From Paracoccus fontiphilus (GTDB lineage: Bacteria > Pseudomonadota > Alphaproteobacteria > Rhodobacterales > Rhodobacteraceae), in the NCBI RefSeq assembly GCF_017356265.1, contig NZ_JAFNAW010000018.1, positions 1 through 62,779 of the forward strand: 62,779 nt of DNA. The letters are read 5' to 3'. The first letter of the stretch is position 1. Each line of letters begins with the position of its first letter. Below the pieces are notes generated by a model. That model was not told where the DNA came from. It did no database searches and saw only the letters and a list, made by a program, of their open reading frames with translations. Shown one piece after another: positions 33,786 to 42,060 of the stretch. The position numbers and the translations under genes are program-made.

Positions 33786-34777
33786 AAACCCGTCTGACCA
33801 CCGCCCTTGCCCTTGCGCTGGGCCTTGCCTCGCCCGTGGCCGCCCAGGATGCGATCCTGAACGTGTCCTACGACATCGCGCGCGAGTTGTTCGCGGAACT
33901 GAACCCGGTCTTCGCGCAAAAGTGGCAGGAACAGACCGGCCGCAGCGTGACCATCGACCAGTCGCATGGCGGATCGTCCAAGCAGGCCCGCGCGATCCTG
34001 GAAGGGCTGCCCGCCGACGTTGTGACCTTCAACCAGGTGACCGACATCGACGTCCTGGCGGAAGGCGGCCTTGTCGATGAAAACTGGCGCGAGGCGTTCC
34101 CGAACCAGGCCTCGCCCTATTATTCGCTGCCCGCCTTCCTGGTGCGCGAGGGCAATCCGAAGAACATCGACGACTGGGACGATCTTGCCCAGGACGGCGT
34201 GCAGGTGATCTTCCCGAACCCCAAGACCAGCGGCAATGCGCGCTATACCTATCTGGCGGCCTATGCCTATGCGCTGGACAAGAACAACGGCGACCAGGCG
34301 GCGGCGCAGGACTTCGTGAAGAAGGTCTTCGCCAATGTCCCGGTCTTCGACCAGGGCGGCCGCGCGGCCACGGCGACCTTCGCCGAACGCGGCATCGGCG
34401 ACGTGCTGATCACCTTCGAGGCCGAGACCGGCGGCATCGCCCGGCAATATGCCGACGCCAAGCTTGAACGGGTCACGCCTTCCCTGTCCGTGCTTGCCGA
34501 ATTCCCCGTCGCCGTCGTGACCGAGAACGCCGAGGACAAGGGCACGGCCGAGGTGTCGAAGGCCTACCTGGATTTCCTCTACTCGCCCGAAGCGCAGCGC
34601 GTCCTTGCCCGGAACTTCAACCGCGTGCATGACGAGGGCATCACCGCCGAGTTCGCGGCCAACTTCCCCGACGTGAAGCTGGTCACGGTCGAGGATGTCT
34701 TCGGCGGCTGGGACAAGGTGCAAGAGGAACACTTCGCCGAAGGCGGCATCCTCGACACGGTCTTCGTGAACCAATGA
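33782..34777 (+). CDS. Sulfate-binding periplasmic protein
   Basis: A 331-residue periplasmic binding protein with signal peptide MKTRLTTALALALGLASPVAAQ. The mature part carries the sulfate-binder signatures LNVSYDIARELFAELNPVF, TIDQSHGGSSKQARAI (the Ser/Gly loop binding the oxyanion), DVVTFNQVTDID and VIFPNPKTSGNARYTYLAAYAYA. The GTG start overlaps cysA and its stop overlaps cysT, so four genes are translationally chained. It could be Sbp or CysP; I do not choose. Confidence 0.93.
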   Translation: MKTRLTTALALALGLASPVAAQDAILNVSYDIARELFAELNPVFAQKWQEQTGRSVTIDQSHGGSSKQARAILEGLPADVVTFNQVTDIDVLAEGGLVDENWREAFPNQASPYYSLPAFLVREGNPKNIDDWDDLAQDGVQVIFPNPKTSGNARYTYLAAYAYALDKNNGDQAAAQDFVKKVFANVPVFDQGGRAATATFAERGIGDVLITFEAETGGIARQYADAKLERVTPSLSVLAEFPVAVVTENAEDKGTAEVSKAYLDFLYSPEAQRVLARNFNRVHDEGITAEFAANFPDVKLVTVEDVFGGWDKVQEEHFAEGGILDTVFVNQ

Positions 34778-35631
34778 GCATGGCGGCGATCACGGCGGCC
34801 CAGGCGGGGCGCCAGCGGCGGGTGCTGCCGGGCTTTGGCCTGACGATGGGGCTGACGCTGACCTATGTCGGCATCATCGTCCTGCTGCCCGTGATCGCCC
34901 TGGTCCTCAAGGGGGCCGAGATCGGTCCGGTCCGCTTCTGGGCCATCGTGACCGCGCCCCGCACCCTAGCGGCGTTGCAGTTGACGATCACCGCCGCCGC
35001 CCTGGCCGCGGCCTTCAATGCGGCCTATGGCCTGCTGATGGCCTGGGTGCTGGTCCGCTACCGCTTTCCGGGGCGCAGGCTGCTGGACGCGATGATGGAC
35101 ATCCCCTTCGCCCTGCCGACCGCCGTGGCGGGCCTGTCGCTGACGGCGCTGTTTTCCGAAAACGGCTGGTACGGGCAGTTCCTGGCGCCCGCCGGGTTTC
35201 CGGTTGTCTATACCATCTGGGGCGTGGCCATCGCCATGTCCTTCACCTCGATCCCTTTCGTGGTCCGGACCGTGCAGCCGATCCTCGAGGACATGGACCG
35301 CAGCCAGGAGGAAGCCGCCCGCACCCTTGGCGCGACGCCCTTGCAGATCTTCGTCCGGGTGATCTTTCCGGCGATCCTGCCGTCATTCCTTGTCGGCACG
35401 ACGATCGCCTTCGCCCGGTCGCTGGGAGAGTTCGGCGCCGTCATCTTCATCGCGGGCAACCTGCCCATGAAGACCGAGATCGCCTCGCTTCTGGCGGTGA
35501 TCCGGCTTGAGGAATACGACTACAACGGCGCCGCCGCCATCGCGCTGACCCTTGTCGCCATCGCCATGGTGCTGCTGGTCCTGTCGAACTGGCTGCAGTC
35601 GCGCCTGACCCGGCGGAGGGTTCCGGCATGA
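34774..35631 (+). CDS. cysT: Sulfate ABC transporter permease CysT
   Basis: A 285-residue inner-membrane permease with about six helices. The cytoplasmic EAA loop reads EEAARTLGATPLQIFVRVIFPAILPSFLVG, followed by RSLGEFGAVIFIAGNLP, a hallmark of the CysT/CysW pair. It forms a heterodimer with CysW on top of the CysA dimer. The ATG at 34774 overlaps the previous stop, and its own stop overlaps cysW, both by ATGA. Confidence 0.93.
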   Translation: MSMAAITAAQAGRQRRVLPGFGLTMGLTLTYVGIIVLLPVIALVLKGAEIGPVRFWAIVTAPRTLAALQLTITAAALAAAFNAAYGLLMAWVLVRYRFPGRRLLDAMMDIPFALPTAVAGLSLTALFSENGWYGQFLAPAGFPVVYTIWGVAIAMSFTSIPFVVRTVQPILEDMDRSQEEAARTLGATPLQIFVRVIFPAILPSFLVGTTIAFARSLGEFGAVIFIAGNLPMKTEIASLLAVIRLEEYDYNGAAAIALTLVAIAMVLLVLSNWLQSRLTRRRVPA

Positions 35632-36461
35632 CGCCCGTCACCCCGCCCGCGGCACTTGCCCCGCGCCAGGACCGCAAGGCGCAATGGCTGCTGATCGGGC
35701 TTGCCGTGGCGCTGACCCTGTTCATCGTGGTCGTGCCGCTGCTGTACATCCTGTGGCGCGCGCTGTCCGAGGGGCTTGCGGTCTTTGCCCAGAACATCCT
35801 TGCGCCCGACACGCTGCACGCGATCTGGCTGACCTCGGCGGTGGCGATCGTCACCCTGCCGGTCAACCTGTGTGTCGGCATCGCCGCGGCCTGGCTGATC
35901 GCGCGCTTCACCTTTCCCGGCCGCAAGGCGCTGCTGACGATCATCGAGCTGCCGTTCTCGATCTCTCCGATCATCGCGGGCGTGTGCTATCTGCTGCTTT
36001 ACGGCCGCCAAGGCCTGCTTGGGCCTGCGCTTGCCGCCGCCGACATCAAGATCCTGTTCGCGCTTCCCGGCATCGTCCTTGTGACGCTTTTCGTCACCGG
36101 CCCCTTTGTCGCGCGCGAGGTCCTGCCGCTGATGCAGGCCCAGGGGTCGGAACAGGAACAGGCCGCGCTGACGCTTGGCGCCTCGGGCTGGCAGATCTTC
36201 CGGCGCGTGACATTGCCCAACATCCGCTGGGCGCTGCTTTACGGCGCCGTTCTGGCGACGGCGCGGGCGGTGGGCGAGTTCGGGGCCGTGTCGGTCGTCT
36301 CGGGCGCGATCCGGGGGCAGACCATGACCCTGCCCCTGCAGATCGAGCTGTTGTTCAACGATCTGAACGTCGTGGGGGCCTTTGCCGCAGCCTCGACCCT
36401 GACGCTGATCGCGCTTGTCGTGCTGGTTCTGAAGACGCTGATCGAGGCGCGGACCCGCTGA
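35628..36461 (+). CDS. cysW: Sulfate ABC transporter permease CysW
   Basis: A 277-residue permease partner of CysT. The EAA loop is EQAALTLGASGWQIFRRVTLPNIRWALLYG and it ends in ARAVGEFGAVSVVSGAIRGQTMTLPLQIELLFND, characteristic of CysW. It is the last gene of the operon and abuts, with no spacer, the 3' end of convergent dctD (36462). No terminator hairpin is visible at this junction. Confidence 0.93.
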   Translation: MTPVTPPAALAPRQDRKAQWLLIGLAVALTLFIVVVPLLYILWRALSEGLAVFAQNILAPDTLHAIWLTSAVAIVTLPVNLCVGIAAAWLIARFTFPGRKALLTIIELPFSISPIIAGVCYLLLYGRQGLLGPALAAADIKILFALPGIVLVTLFVTGPFVAREVLPLMQAQGSEQEQAALTLGASGWQIFRRVTLPNIRWALLYGAVLATARAVGEFGAVSVVSGAIRGQTMTLPLQIELLFNDLNVVGAFAAASTLTLIALVVLVLKTLIEARTR

Positions 36462-37784
36462 TCAGGGCCGGTAGTCGGTTGCCTTGATCCCGTGGCGGGC
36501 AAGCTTGTCGTAGAAGGTCTTGCGCGGCAGGTGCAGGCGCTGCATCGCGGCCGTTGCGTTGCCGTCCGCCAGCCGCAGGGCATCGCGGATCAGTTCTGCC
36601 TCGTAGGTTGCGACCAGTTCCGACAGACCGGCGACGGGCGCGTCGGGCCGGGGTGTGAACGTGGTCACGCCGATGGCCTGGCTTTCGGCGAAGCCGCGCA
36701 GTTCGGGCAGGTTCCCCGGCCAGCCATGGGCCGACAACCGCGCCTTGACCGCGCCGGTCATGGGCGGCGCGGGCCGGTCCAGGCGCGCGCAGGCGGCAAG
36801 AAGGAACTGGCGGTAGAGCGCCGGTATATCCTCGCGCCGGTCGGCCAGCGGCGGCACCGGCAGGACGGTTCCCGACAGGCGATAGAACAGCCTTCGGTCG
36901 AAACCGCCCTCGGCCGCAAGCCGGTCGAGGTCGGCATTTGTCGAGGCAAGCAGTTGCACATCCATCGCGCGGGGCGCAGCGGCGCCTGCGGGCCAGAACT
37001 CGCCCGCCTCCAGGATCGACGACAGTCGCGCCTGCATGATCGGCGACAGCGTATCCACCCGATCAAGAAACAGCACCCCGCGTTGCGCCCGCTCAAGCTG
37101 TCCGGTCTGACGGGCGCCGCGCGGTCCCGTGGCCTCGCTTCCCAGCAGGTCCGCATCGAAGCGTGCGTCGTCCAGGGCATCGCAGGCCAGGTGGACGAAG
37201 CTGCGCGACCGGCGCGGCCCTTGCCGGTGGATGGCGCGGGCCACGATCAGCTTGCCCGAACCGTCCGGCCCGCTCAGCAGGGCATTTCCCCCGGCATCGG
37301 CCACGCGGTCCAGCGTCGCGCGCAGATGCTGCATGACCTCGCTGCTGCCTCCAAGCTCGGGGAAGCTGTCGGCGGCGTCGTGGCTGGCCTGCCGCAACTG
37401 GCGGTTTTCCAGAACAAGCGCTCGGGCGCCGGCGGCGCGGTTCAGCGCGGCCAGAAGAACGTCGCGCGCCACCGGCTTGGTCAGGAAGTCATAGGCCCCC
37501 GCCTTCAGCGCGGCCACGGCCATCGGCACGTCTCCATGCCCGGTCAGCAGGATCACCGGCAAGTCGGGGTCGATGGCATGCAGGTGCCGGAACAGTTGCA
37601 GCCCGTCCATGCCCGGCATCCGCACGTCCGACAACACCACGCCCGGAAAGTCGGGCGTGATGCCTGCCAGGGCCCCGGCCGCCGTTCCGAAGTCCTGGAC
37701 CTCGAACCCCGCCATCCGCAAGGTCTGGACCTGCGCCGCGCGCAAATCCTCGTCGTCGTCCACAAGCCGGACCAGTCCCGTCAT
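36462..37784 (-). CDS. dctD: C4-dicarboxylate response regulator DctD with degenerate AAA+ domain
   Basis: A 440-residue response regulator. The receiver domain has D9-D11, phospho-acceptor D53 (LSDVRMPGMDG) and K103 (LTKPV). The central AAA+ domain keeps Walker A G172-PDGSGK, but Walker B is GVLFLD241-R242 where Glu is normal. The GAFTGA loop is replaced by TGPRGARQTG (219-228). A Fis-type helix-turn-helix ends the protein (NATAAMQRLHLPRKTFYDKL). Without GAFTGA it is not expected to activate sigma-54 polymerase. It overlaps dctB by ATGA. Confidence 0.88.
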   Translation of the reverse strand: MTGLVRLVDDDEDLRAAQVQTLRMAGFEVQDFGTAAGALAGITPDFPGVVLSDVRMPGMDGLQLFRHLHAIDPDLPVILLTGHGDVPMAVAALKAGAYDFLTKPVARDVLLAALNRAAGARALVLENRQLRQASHDAADSFPELGGSSEVMQHLRATLDRVADAGGNALLSGPDGSGKLIVARAIHRQGPRRSRSFVHLACDALDDARFDADLLGSEATGPRGARQTGQLERAQRGVLFLDRVDTLSPIMQARLSSILEAGEFWPAGAAAPRAMDVQLLASTNADLDRLAAEGGFDRRLFYRLSGTVLPVPPLADRREDIPALYRQFLLAACARLDRPAPPMTGAVKARLSAHGWPGNLPELRGFAESQAIGVTTFTPRPDAPVAGLSELVATYEAELIRDALRLADGNATAAMQRLHLPRKTFYDKLARHGIKATDYRP

Positions 37785-39463
37785 GCCGCTTTCCTCAGGG
37801 TCAGGCGGAACGTGGCGCCTTGTCCAGGCACCGGCGCATCTGCGGTCAGCTCTCCGCCAAGATCGCGGGCAATGTCCCGAGAGATGACAAGCCCCAGCCC
37901 AAGACCCTGCGCCTTGCTGGTGGCGAAGGGGGCGAAAAGCTGCTCTGCGACCTGGGGCGAAAGGCCGGGGCCATTGTCCGAAACGGTCAGCGTGACGCGG
38001 TCGCCCGTCGCATCGACCCCGATGCGGATCCACGGGTCGGGGGCGTTCTCCTGCGCCTCGAACGCGTTGGTCAGCAGGTTGACAAGGATCTGCTCCACCC
38101 TGACCTGCTCGCCGATGACGGCAAGTTCGTGGGGGATCGGGGGCAGATGAACCGGCATGTCGCTGGCCTTGCGGCGGCTGGCGGTCAGCATCAACGATGC
38201 CTCGATCACCGGGCGCAGAGCGACGGCGCCCACCTCTCTGGTGGGCTTGCGGGCGAAGCCGCGCAACTGGTCGGTGATCTGGCCGATCCGGTCGGTCATG
38301 CGCGCGATGCGCGCCAGGTTGTCGCCCACCGGCCCGCCGGGCTGCATCGCCTGCCCGTTTTCGGCCAGAAGGCGAATCGTGGCGAGCGGCTGGTTGATCT
38401 CGTGCGCGACGCCCGCGGTGATCTGGCCCATCGTGGCCAGCTTGTTGGCCTGCACCAGGTCGGACTGCATCTGCGACAGGCGGTGCTGCGCAGACTGGCG
38501 CTCGCGGATTTCCTCGGATAGATCGCGCGTGCGTTCGGCCACCGCGCGTTCCAGTTCGGCGCGATAGGCGCGATCGGCCTCGGCCTTGCGCAGGCGGCGG
38601 CGGTGCGAACGGCGGGCCTGATCCCCCATCGCCAGCAGCAGCAGCATCGCCAGACCTGCGGCCCCTGCGGCATAGGCCGCGGTTTGCCGCGCTTCCCGCG
38701 TGGGCACAGACATGGTCACGGTCCAGTCCGTTCCCCTGACCGGCAAGGCGATCGGCAGACTGTCGGGGGATGCGGGCAGGCCCAGGGTGAACCGACGCGC
38801 GGCATCGGTCGTGATGATGACGCGGCCATCGCCCTCGGTGACGTGCGTGGCGTTCGGACTGCGCGCCCAAGCAGCCTCGATGGCGTCGAATTGCACCTTG
38901 ACAACCACAACCCCCAGTAGCGCCGCGCCGTCCCGTATGTCGTGGGACAGGTACAGGCCCGGCTGCCCGCTGACCGTGCCGAGGGCGAATTCCATCGCGG
39001 TCGGCCGCGCCCGGCGGAAATAGGCGCGGAAGCTGTAGTCATGTCCGACAAAGCTGTCGGGCCGGTTCCAGTTGGACGCGGCAATGGTCCTGCCGCGCGC
39101 GTCCAGCAGATACAGCACCGTGCTTTGCGTCGCGACCCGCAGGCGTTCCAGCTTGGCCGAGACCGCGTCGCCACCCTTGTGCCCGGGCTCGCGCAGCGCA
39201 TCCTTGACCATCGCGTCGTCGGCCAGGATCGCCACCACCGCCCGCTGCCGGTCCAGGATGCTTTCCAGCGTCAGTGCCCGCGACTGCGCGGCGGCCAGAC
39301 CTTCGTCGCGCAGGTTCTGCAGGGCCCCGCTGCGGATCGCCCAGAAGGTCGCGACGGGAACCAGCAGCAGCAAGGCCAGCGCCGCCAGCAGCACGAGCCA
39401 GCCTGCCAGGCGCGGCAAGGACGAATCATGCGCGATCTTTCTGACGCCTTGGGTTTCCTGCAC
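37781..39463 (-). CDS. dctB: C4-dicarboxylate sensor histidine kinase DctB
   Basis: A 560-residue membrane kinase. It has TM1 (about 22-43), a periplasmic double-PAS sensor (about 44-260) with the DctB-like RPDSFVGHDYSFRAYFRRA block and the GLYLSHDI strand, TM2 (261-280) and a coiled coil. The HisKA domain has H354 in GVAHEINQPLATI, and the ATPase domain has N-box NLLTNAFEAQ, DNGPGL and GLGLGL. The GTG at 39463 is preferred because AGGAAG lies seven bases upstream. It senses succinate, malate or fumarate and phosphorylates DctD. dctA diverges from it. Confidence 0.9.
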   Translation of the reverse strand: MQETQGVRKIAHDSSLPRLAGWLVLLAALALLLLVPVATFWAIRSGALQNLRDEGLAAAQSRALTLESILDRQRAVVAILADDAMVKDALREPGHKGGDAVSAKLERLRVATQSTVLYLLDARGRTIAASNWNRPDSFVGHDYSFRAYFRRARPTAMEFALGTVSGQPGLYLSHDIRDGAALLGVVVVKVQFDAIEAAWARSPNATHVTEGDGRVIITTDAARRFTLGLPASPDSLPIALPVRGTDWTVTMSVPTREARQTAAYAAGAAGLAMLLLLAMGDQARRSHRRRLRKAEADRAYRAELERAVAERTRDLSEEIRERQSAQHRLSQMQSDLVQANKLATMGQITAGVAHEINQPLATIRLLAENGQAMQPGGPVGDNLARIARMTDRIGQITDQLRGFARKPTREVGAVALRPVIEASLMLTASRRKASDMPVHLPPIPHELAVIGEQVRVEQILVNLLTNAFEAQENAPDPWIRIGVDATGDRVTLTVSDNGPGLSPQVAEQLFAPFATSKAQGLGLGLVISRDIARDLGGELTADAPVPGQGATFRLTLRKAA

Positions 39464-39490
39464 GCGGCGGCTTCCTGCTGGGTGTTTCCA

Positions 39491-39531
39491 TTTCCACACT
39501 AGCAGGTCCCGCCTGTGTGGAAAACCACACA
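39491..39531. promoter_or_regulatory. Operator-like repeats upstream of dctA and dctB (first pair)
   Basis: TGTGTGGAAAACCACACA (39514-39531) is an inverted repeat of TGTGTGG and CCACACA around AAAA. A further TTTCCACAC (39491-39499) is the reverse complement of the GTGTGGAAA inside it, giving three related half-sites in 41 bases. The gap is only 205 bases between two divergent starts, so the site could control both genes. DctD is the obvious candidate to bind. Confidence 0.45.
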
Positions 39532-39550
39532 TATTTGCGGCGCTATCAGG

Positions 39551-39570
39551 TGAAAACAGCCATGTTTTCA
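39551..39570. promoter_or_regulatory. Second perfect inverted repeat upstream of dctA
   Basis: TGAAAACA (39551-39558) and TGTTTTCA (39563-39570) are exact reverse complements across GCCA. It sits about 100 bases before the dctA ATG. It differs in sequence from the 39514 repeat, so a second regulator or a promoter-proximal site is possible. Confidence 0.4.
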
Positions 39571-39668
39571 GCGCATTGCCGATATGACGCAAGTTTTTTG
39601 GGCGCCGCTGCCAACGACTTAGGATGGCCGTCATCCAATCGACACAAGAGGCAGGAGGAGGCCTTTCC

Positions 39669-41039
39669 ATGCAGCTGGACACTTCCGCGCATCCCGTGGC
39701 CCATGAGAAGCGGCCGTTCTATCGTCATCTGTATTTCCAGGTCATCATCGCCATCGCGGCGGGCGCCCTGCTGGGCCATTTCTATCCCCAGACCGGCGAG
39801 GCGCTGAAGCCGCTGGGCGACGGCTTCATCAAGCTGGTGAAGATGATCATCGCACCCGTGATCTTTCTGACCATCGTGACCGGGCTTGCCGGCATGGGAT
39901 CGCTGCGCGGGGTGGGGTCGGTCGTCGGCAAGGCCTTTGCCTATTTCCTGACCTTCTCGACCCTGGCGCTGATCGTCGGCCTGATCGTGGCCAACGTGAT
40001 CCAGCCGGGCTCGGGCATGAACATCGACCCGGCCTCGCTCGATTCCTCGACGGTGGCGACCTACACCGAGAAGGCGCACGAGACGTCGCTGACCGGCTTT
40101 GTCATGGACATCATCCCGACGACGCTGGTTTCGGCCTTTGTCGAGGGCAACATCCTGCAGGTGCTGTTCGTCGCGATCCTGTTCGGCATCGGCCTGATCC
40201 TGGTCGGCGACAAGGGCAAGCCGGTCCTGAACATCCTTGAATCCGCCTCGTTCGCGATCTTCCGTGTCGTGGACATCCTGATGAAGGCCGCGCCCATTGG
40301 CGCCTTCGGAGCCTTCGCCTTCACCATCGGCAAGTACGGCATCGCGTCGATCATGAACCTGGCGATGCTGGTGGGCACCTTCTACCTGACCTCGGCCATG
40401 TTCGTGATCGTGATCCTGGGCGCGGTCTGCCTGGCCAACGGCTTCTCGATCTTCAAGCTGATCTCGTACCTCAAGGCGGAAATCCTGCTGGTGCTGGGCA
40501 CCTCGTCGTCCGAATCGGCACTGCCCTCGCTGATGGAGAAGATGGAAAAGGCGGGCTGCGCCCGTCCCGTGGTGGGACTGGTCGTCCCGACCGGCTACAG
40601 CTTCAACCTGGACGGCACCAACATCTACATGACGCTGGCCGCGCTGTTCATCGCCCAGGCGACGAACACCGACCTGTCGCTGCAACAGCAGGTCCTGCTG
40701 CTGCTGGTCGCGATGCTGTCCTCCAAGGGAGCTGCGGGCGTCACCGGCGCGGGCTTCATCACGCTGGCCGCGACCCTGTCGGTCGTGCCCACCGTTCCCG
40801 TCGCCGGCATGGCGCTGATCCTGGGCGTGGACCGCTTCATGTCGGAATGCCGCTCGATCACCAACTTCATCGGCAACGCCGTCGCCACCGTCGTCGTCAG
40901 CCGCTGGCAGGGTGCGCTGGACCGCGAGAAGTTCGACGCCGTGATCGGCGGCCGCGAACCCGAGGGTCTGGCCGCCCCCGTCACCGGCCTGGCCATGCAC
41001 CCCGCCGGGCTGCAACTGGGCGAACGCAGCGCCGACTGA
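39669..41039 (+). CDS. dctA: C4-dicarboxylate/proton symporter DctA
   Basis: A 456-residue symporter of the DAACS family importing succinate, fumarate and malate. [24 protein letters not shown] starts TM1. The serine-rich reentrant loop is [18 protein letters not shown], and the transport core is [25 protein letters not shown]. The ATG at 39669 follows AGGAGGAGG at about eight bases. It diverges from dctB-dctD, the classic layout, and has its own strong terminator. Confidence 0.96.
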   Translation: MQLDTSAHPVAHEKRPFYRHLYFQVIIAIAAGALLGHFYPQTGEALKPLGDGFIKLVKMIIAPVIFLTIVTGLAGMGSLRGVGSVVGKAFAYFLTFSTLALIVGLIVANVIQPGSGMNIDPASLDSSTVATYTEKAHETSLTGFVMDIIPTTLVSAFVEGNILQVLFVAILFGIGLILVGDKGKPVLNILESASFAIFRVVDILMKAAPIGAFGAFAFTIGKYGIASIMNLAMLVGTFYLTSAMFVIVILGAVCLANGFSIFKLISYLKAEILLVLGTSSSESALPSLMEKMEKAGCARPVVGLVVPTGYSFNLDGTNIYMTLAALFIAQATNTDLSLQQQVLLLLVAMLSSKGAAGVTGAGFITLAATLSVVPTVPVAGMALILGVDRFMSECRSITNFIGNAVATVVVSRWQGALDREKFDAVIGGREPEGLAAPVTGLAMHPAGLQLGERSAD

Positions 41040-41058
41040 TCGTTCTTCGGCAAGCATG

Positions 41059-41088
41059 AAGGCACCGCAGCGATGCGGTGCCTTTTTT
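41059..41088 (+). terminator. Intrinsic terminator of dctA
   Basis: AAGGCACCGCA (41059-41069) pairs perfectly with TGCGGTGCCTT (41074-41084) over a GCGA loop, followed by TTTTTT. It lies 20 bases after the dctA stop. Confidence 0.92.
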
Positions 41089-41094
41089 CCATTG

Positions 41095-42054
41095 TCAGAC
41101 CAGGATGTCGATCTGGCGCGGCGGCGTGCCGTTCTGCACCGCCACCAGGTTCTCGATCATGCGCATGACCGAAGGGGCGAAGCCGGACGCATCGAGGGCC
41201 GCGAGATGGGGGGTCAGAACCACCCGTTCCAGCCCCAGCAGGGGATTGTCCTGCTCCAGCGGCTCGACCGAGAAGACGTCGATCCCGGCACCCCGCAAGC
41301 GGCCTTCGCGGATCGCCTGGGCAAGGTCGGCCTCGACCAACACGCCCCCTCGGGCGGCATTGACCAGGATCGCGTCGGGTTTCATCAGCGCCAGCCGATC
41401 CCGGTCGATCAGGTTGCGGGTGCTGTCGTTCAGCTCACAGTTCAGCGTGACCACGTCCGACGCGGCCAGCAGATCCTCCAGCGGGACATGGCGGGCGTTC
41501 AGATCCGCCTCCTCGGCCGTGGGCAGCGGGGTACGCTGCGTGTAGAGGACAGGGCACCCGAAGCCGCGCAGCAGCCGCGCCAGGGCCTTGCCGACATGGC
41601 CCATGCCGACGATCCCGACCGTCCGCCCCGACAAGGTGGTCGAGGTCGGCCCCACCTCGCCCTTGGGCCAATCGCCGCGCTGGATGCCGACATGGCCGCG
41701 CACGATGTTGCGGTTGACGGCAAGGATCAGGCCCAAGGTGGTTTCCGCGACAGCCGCGGCGTTCGAGCCGGTGGTCCGAAGCACCCGCACCCCATGCTGG
41801 CGCGCGGCCTGAAGGTCGATCCCGTCATAGCCGACGCCCCATTTGTGAACCGCCCGCAGGCCGGGCACGGCAAACATCGGCGCAGTCACCGGCACGTCGC
41901 CCGTGATCGCGAATGTGGCGCCCTGCAGCCCGGCCAACTGGTCCTGCGGGGCACGCGAGGTCGTGGTGGCGATGGTCCACCGTTCGGGCAGGAAGGGGCG
42001 CAGACGCTCCAGCCGCTGGGGGGTCGAGGGGTCGAGAAGGACGATCTTCGTCAT
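41095..42054 (-). CDS. D-2-hydroxyacid dehydrogenase (NAD-dependent)
   Basis: A 319-residue dehydrogenase interconverting a D-2-hydroxy acid and a 2-oxo acid with NAD(P)H. The Rossmann loop is TVGIVGMGHVGKALARLL. The catalytic Arg lies in VNAARGGVLVE, the Glu in DVFSVEPLE and the His in LTPHLAALD. It is the last gene of an eight-gene minus-strand operon headed by an amino-acid-type ABC binding protein. The family covers phosphoglycerate, glyoxylate/hydroxypyruvate and lactate dehydrogenases; here it most likely acts on the operon's own intermediate. Confidence 0.85.
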   Translation of the reverse strand: MTKIVLLDPSTPQRLERLRPFLPERWTIATTTSRAPQDQLAGLQGATFAITGDVPVTAPMFAVPGLRAVHKWGVGYDGIDLQAARQHGVRVLRTTGSNAAAVAETTLGLILAVNRNIVRGHVGIQRGDWPKGEVGPTSTTLSGRTVGIVGMGHVGKALARLLRGFGCPVLYTQRTPLPTAEEADLNARHVPLEDLLAASDVVTLNCELNDSTRNLIDRDRLALMKPDAILVNAARGGVLVEADLAQAIREGRLRGAGIDVFSVEPLEQDNPLLGLERVVLTPHLAALDASGFAPSVMRMIENLVAVQNGTPPRQIDILV

Positions 42055-42060
42055 GGAACC

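Noticed and set aside
39464..39668. Sigma-54 promoter for dctA.
   Set aside because: I found no GG-N10-GC pair in the right context (TGGCAC-N5-TTGC). The DctD in this window also lacks GAFTGA.
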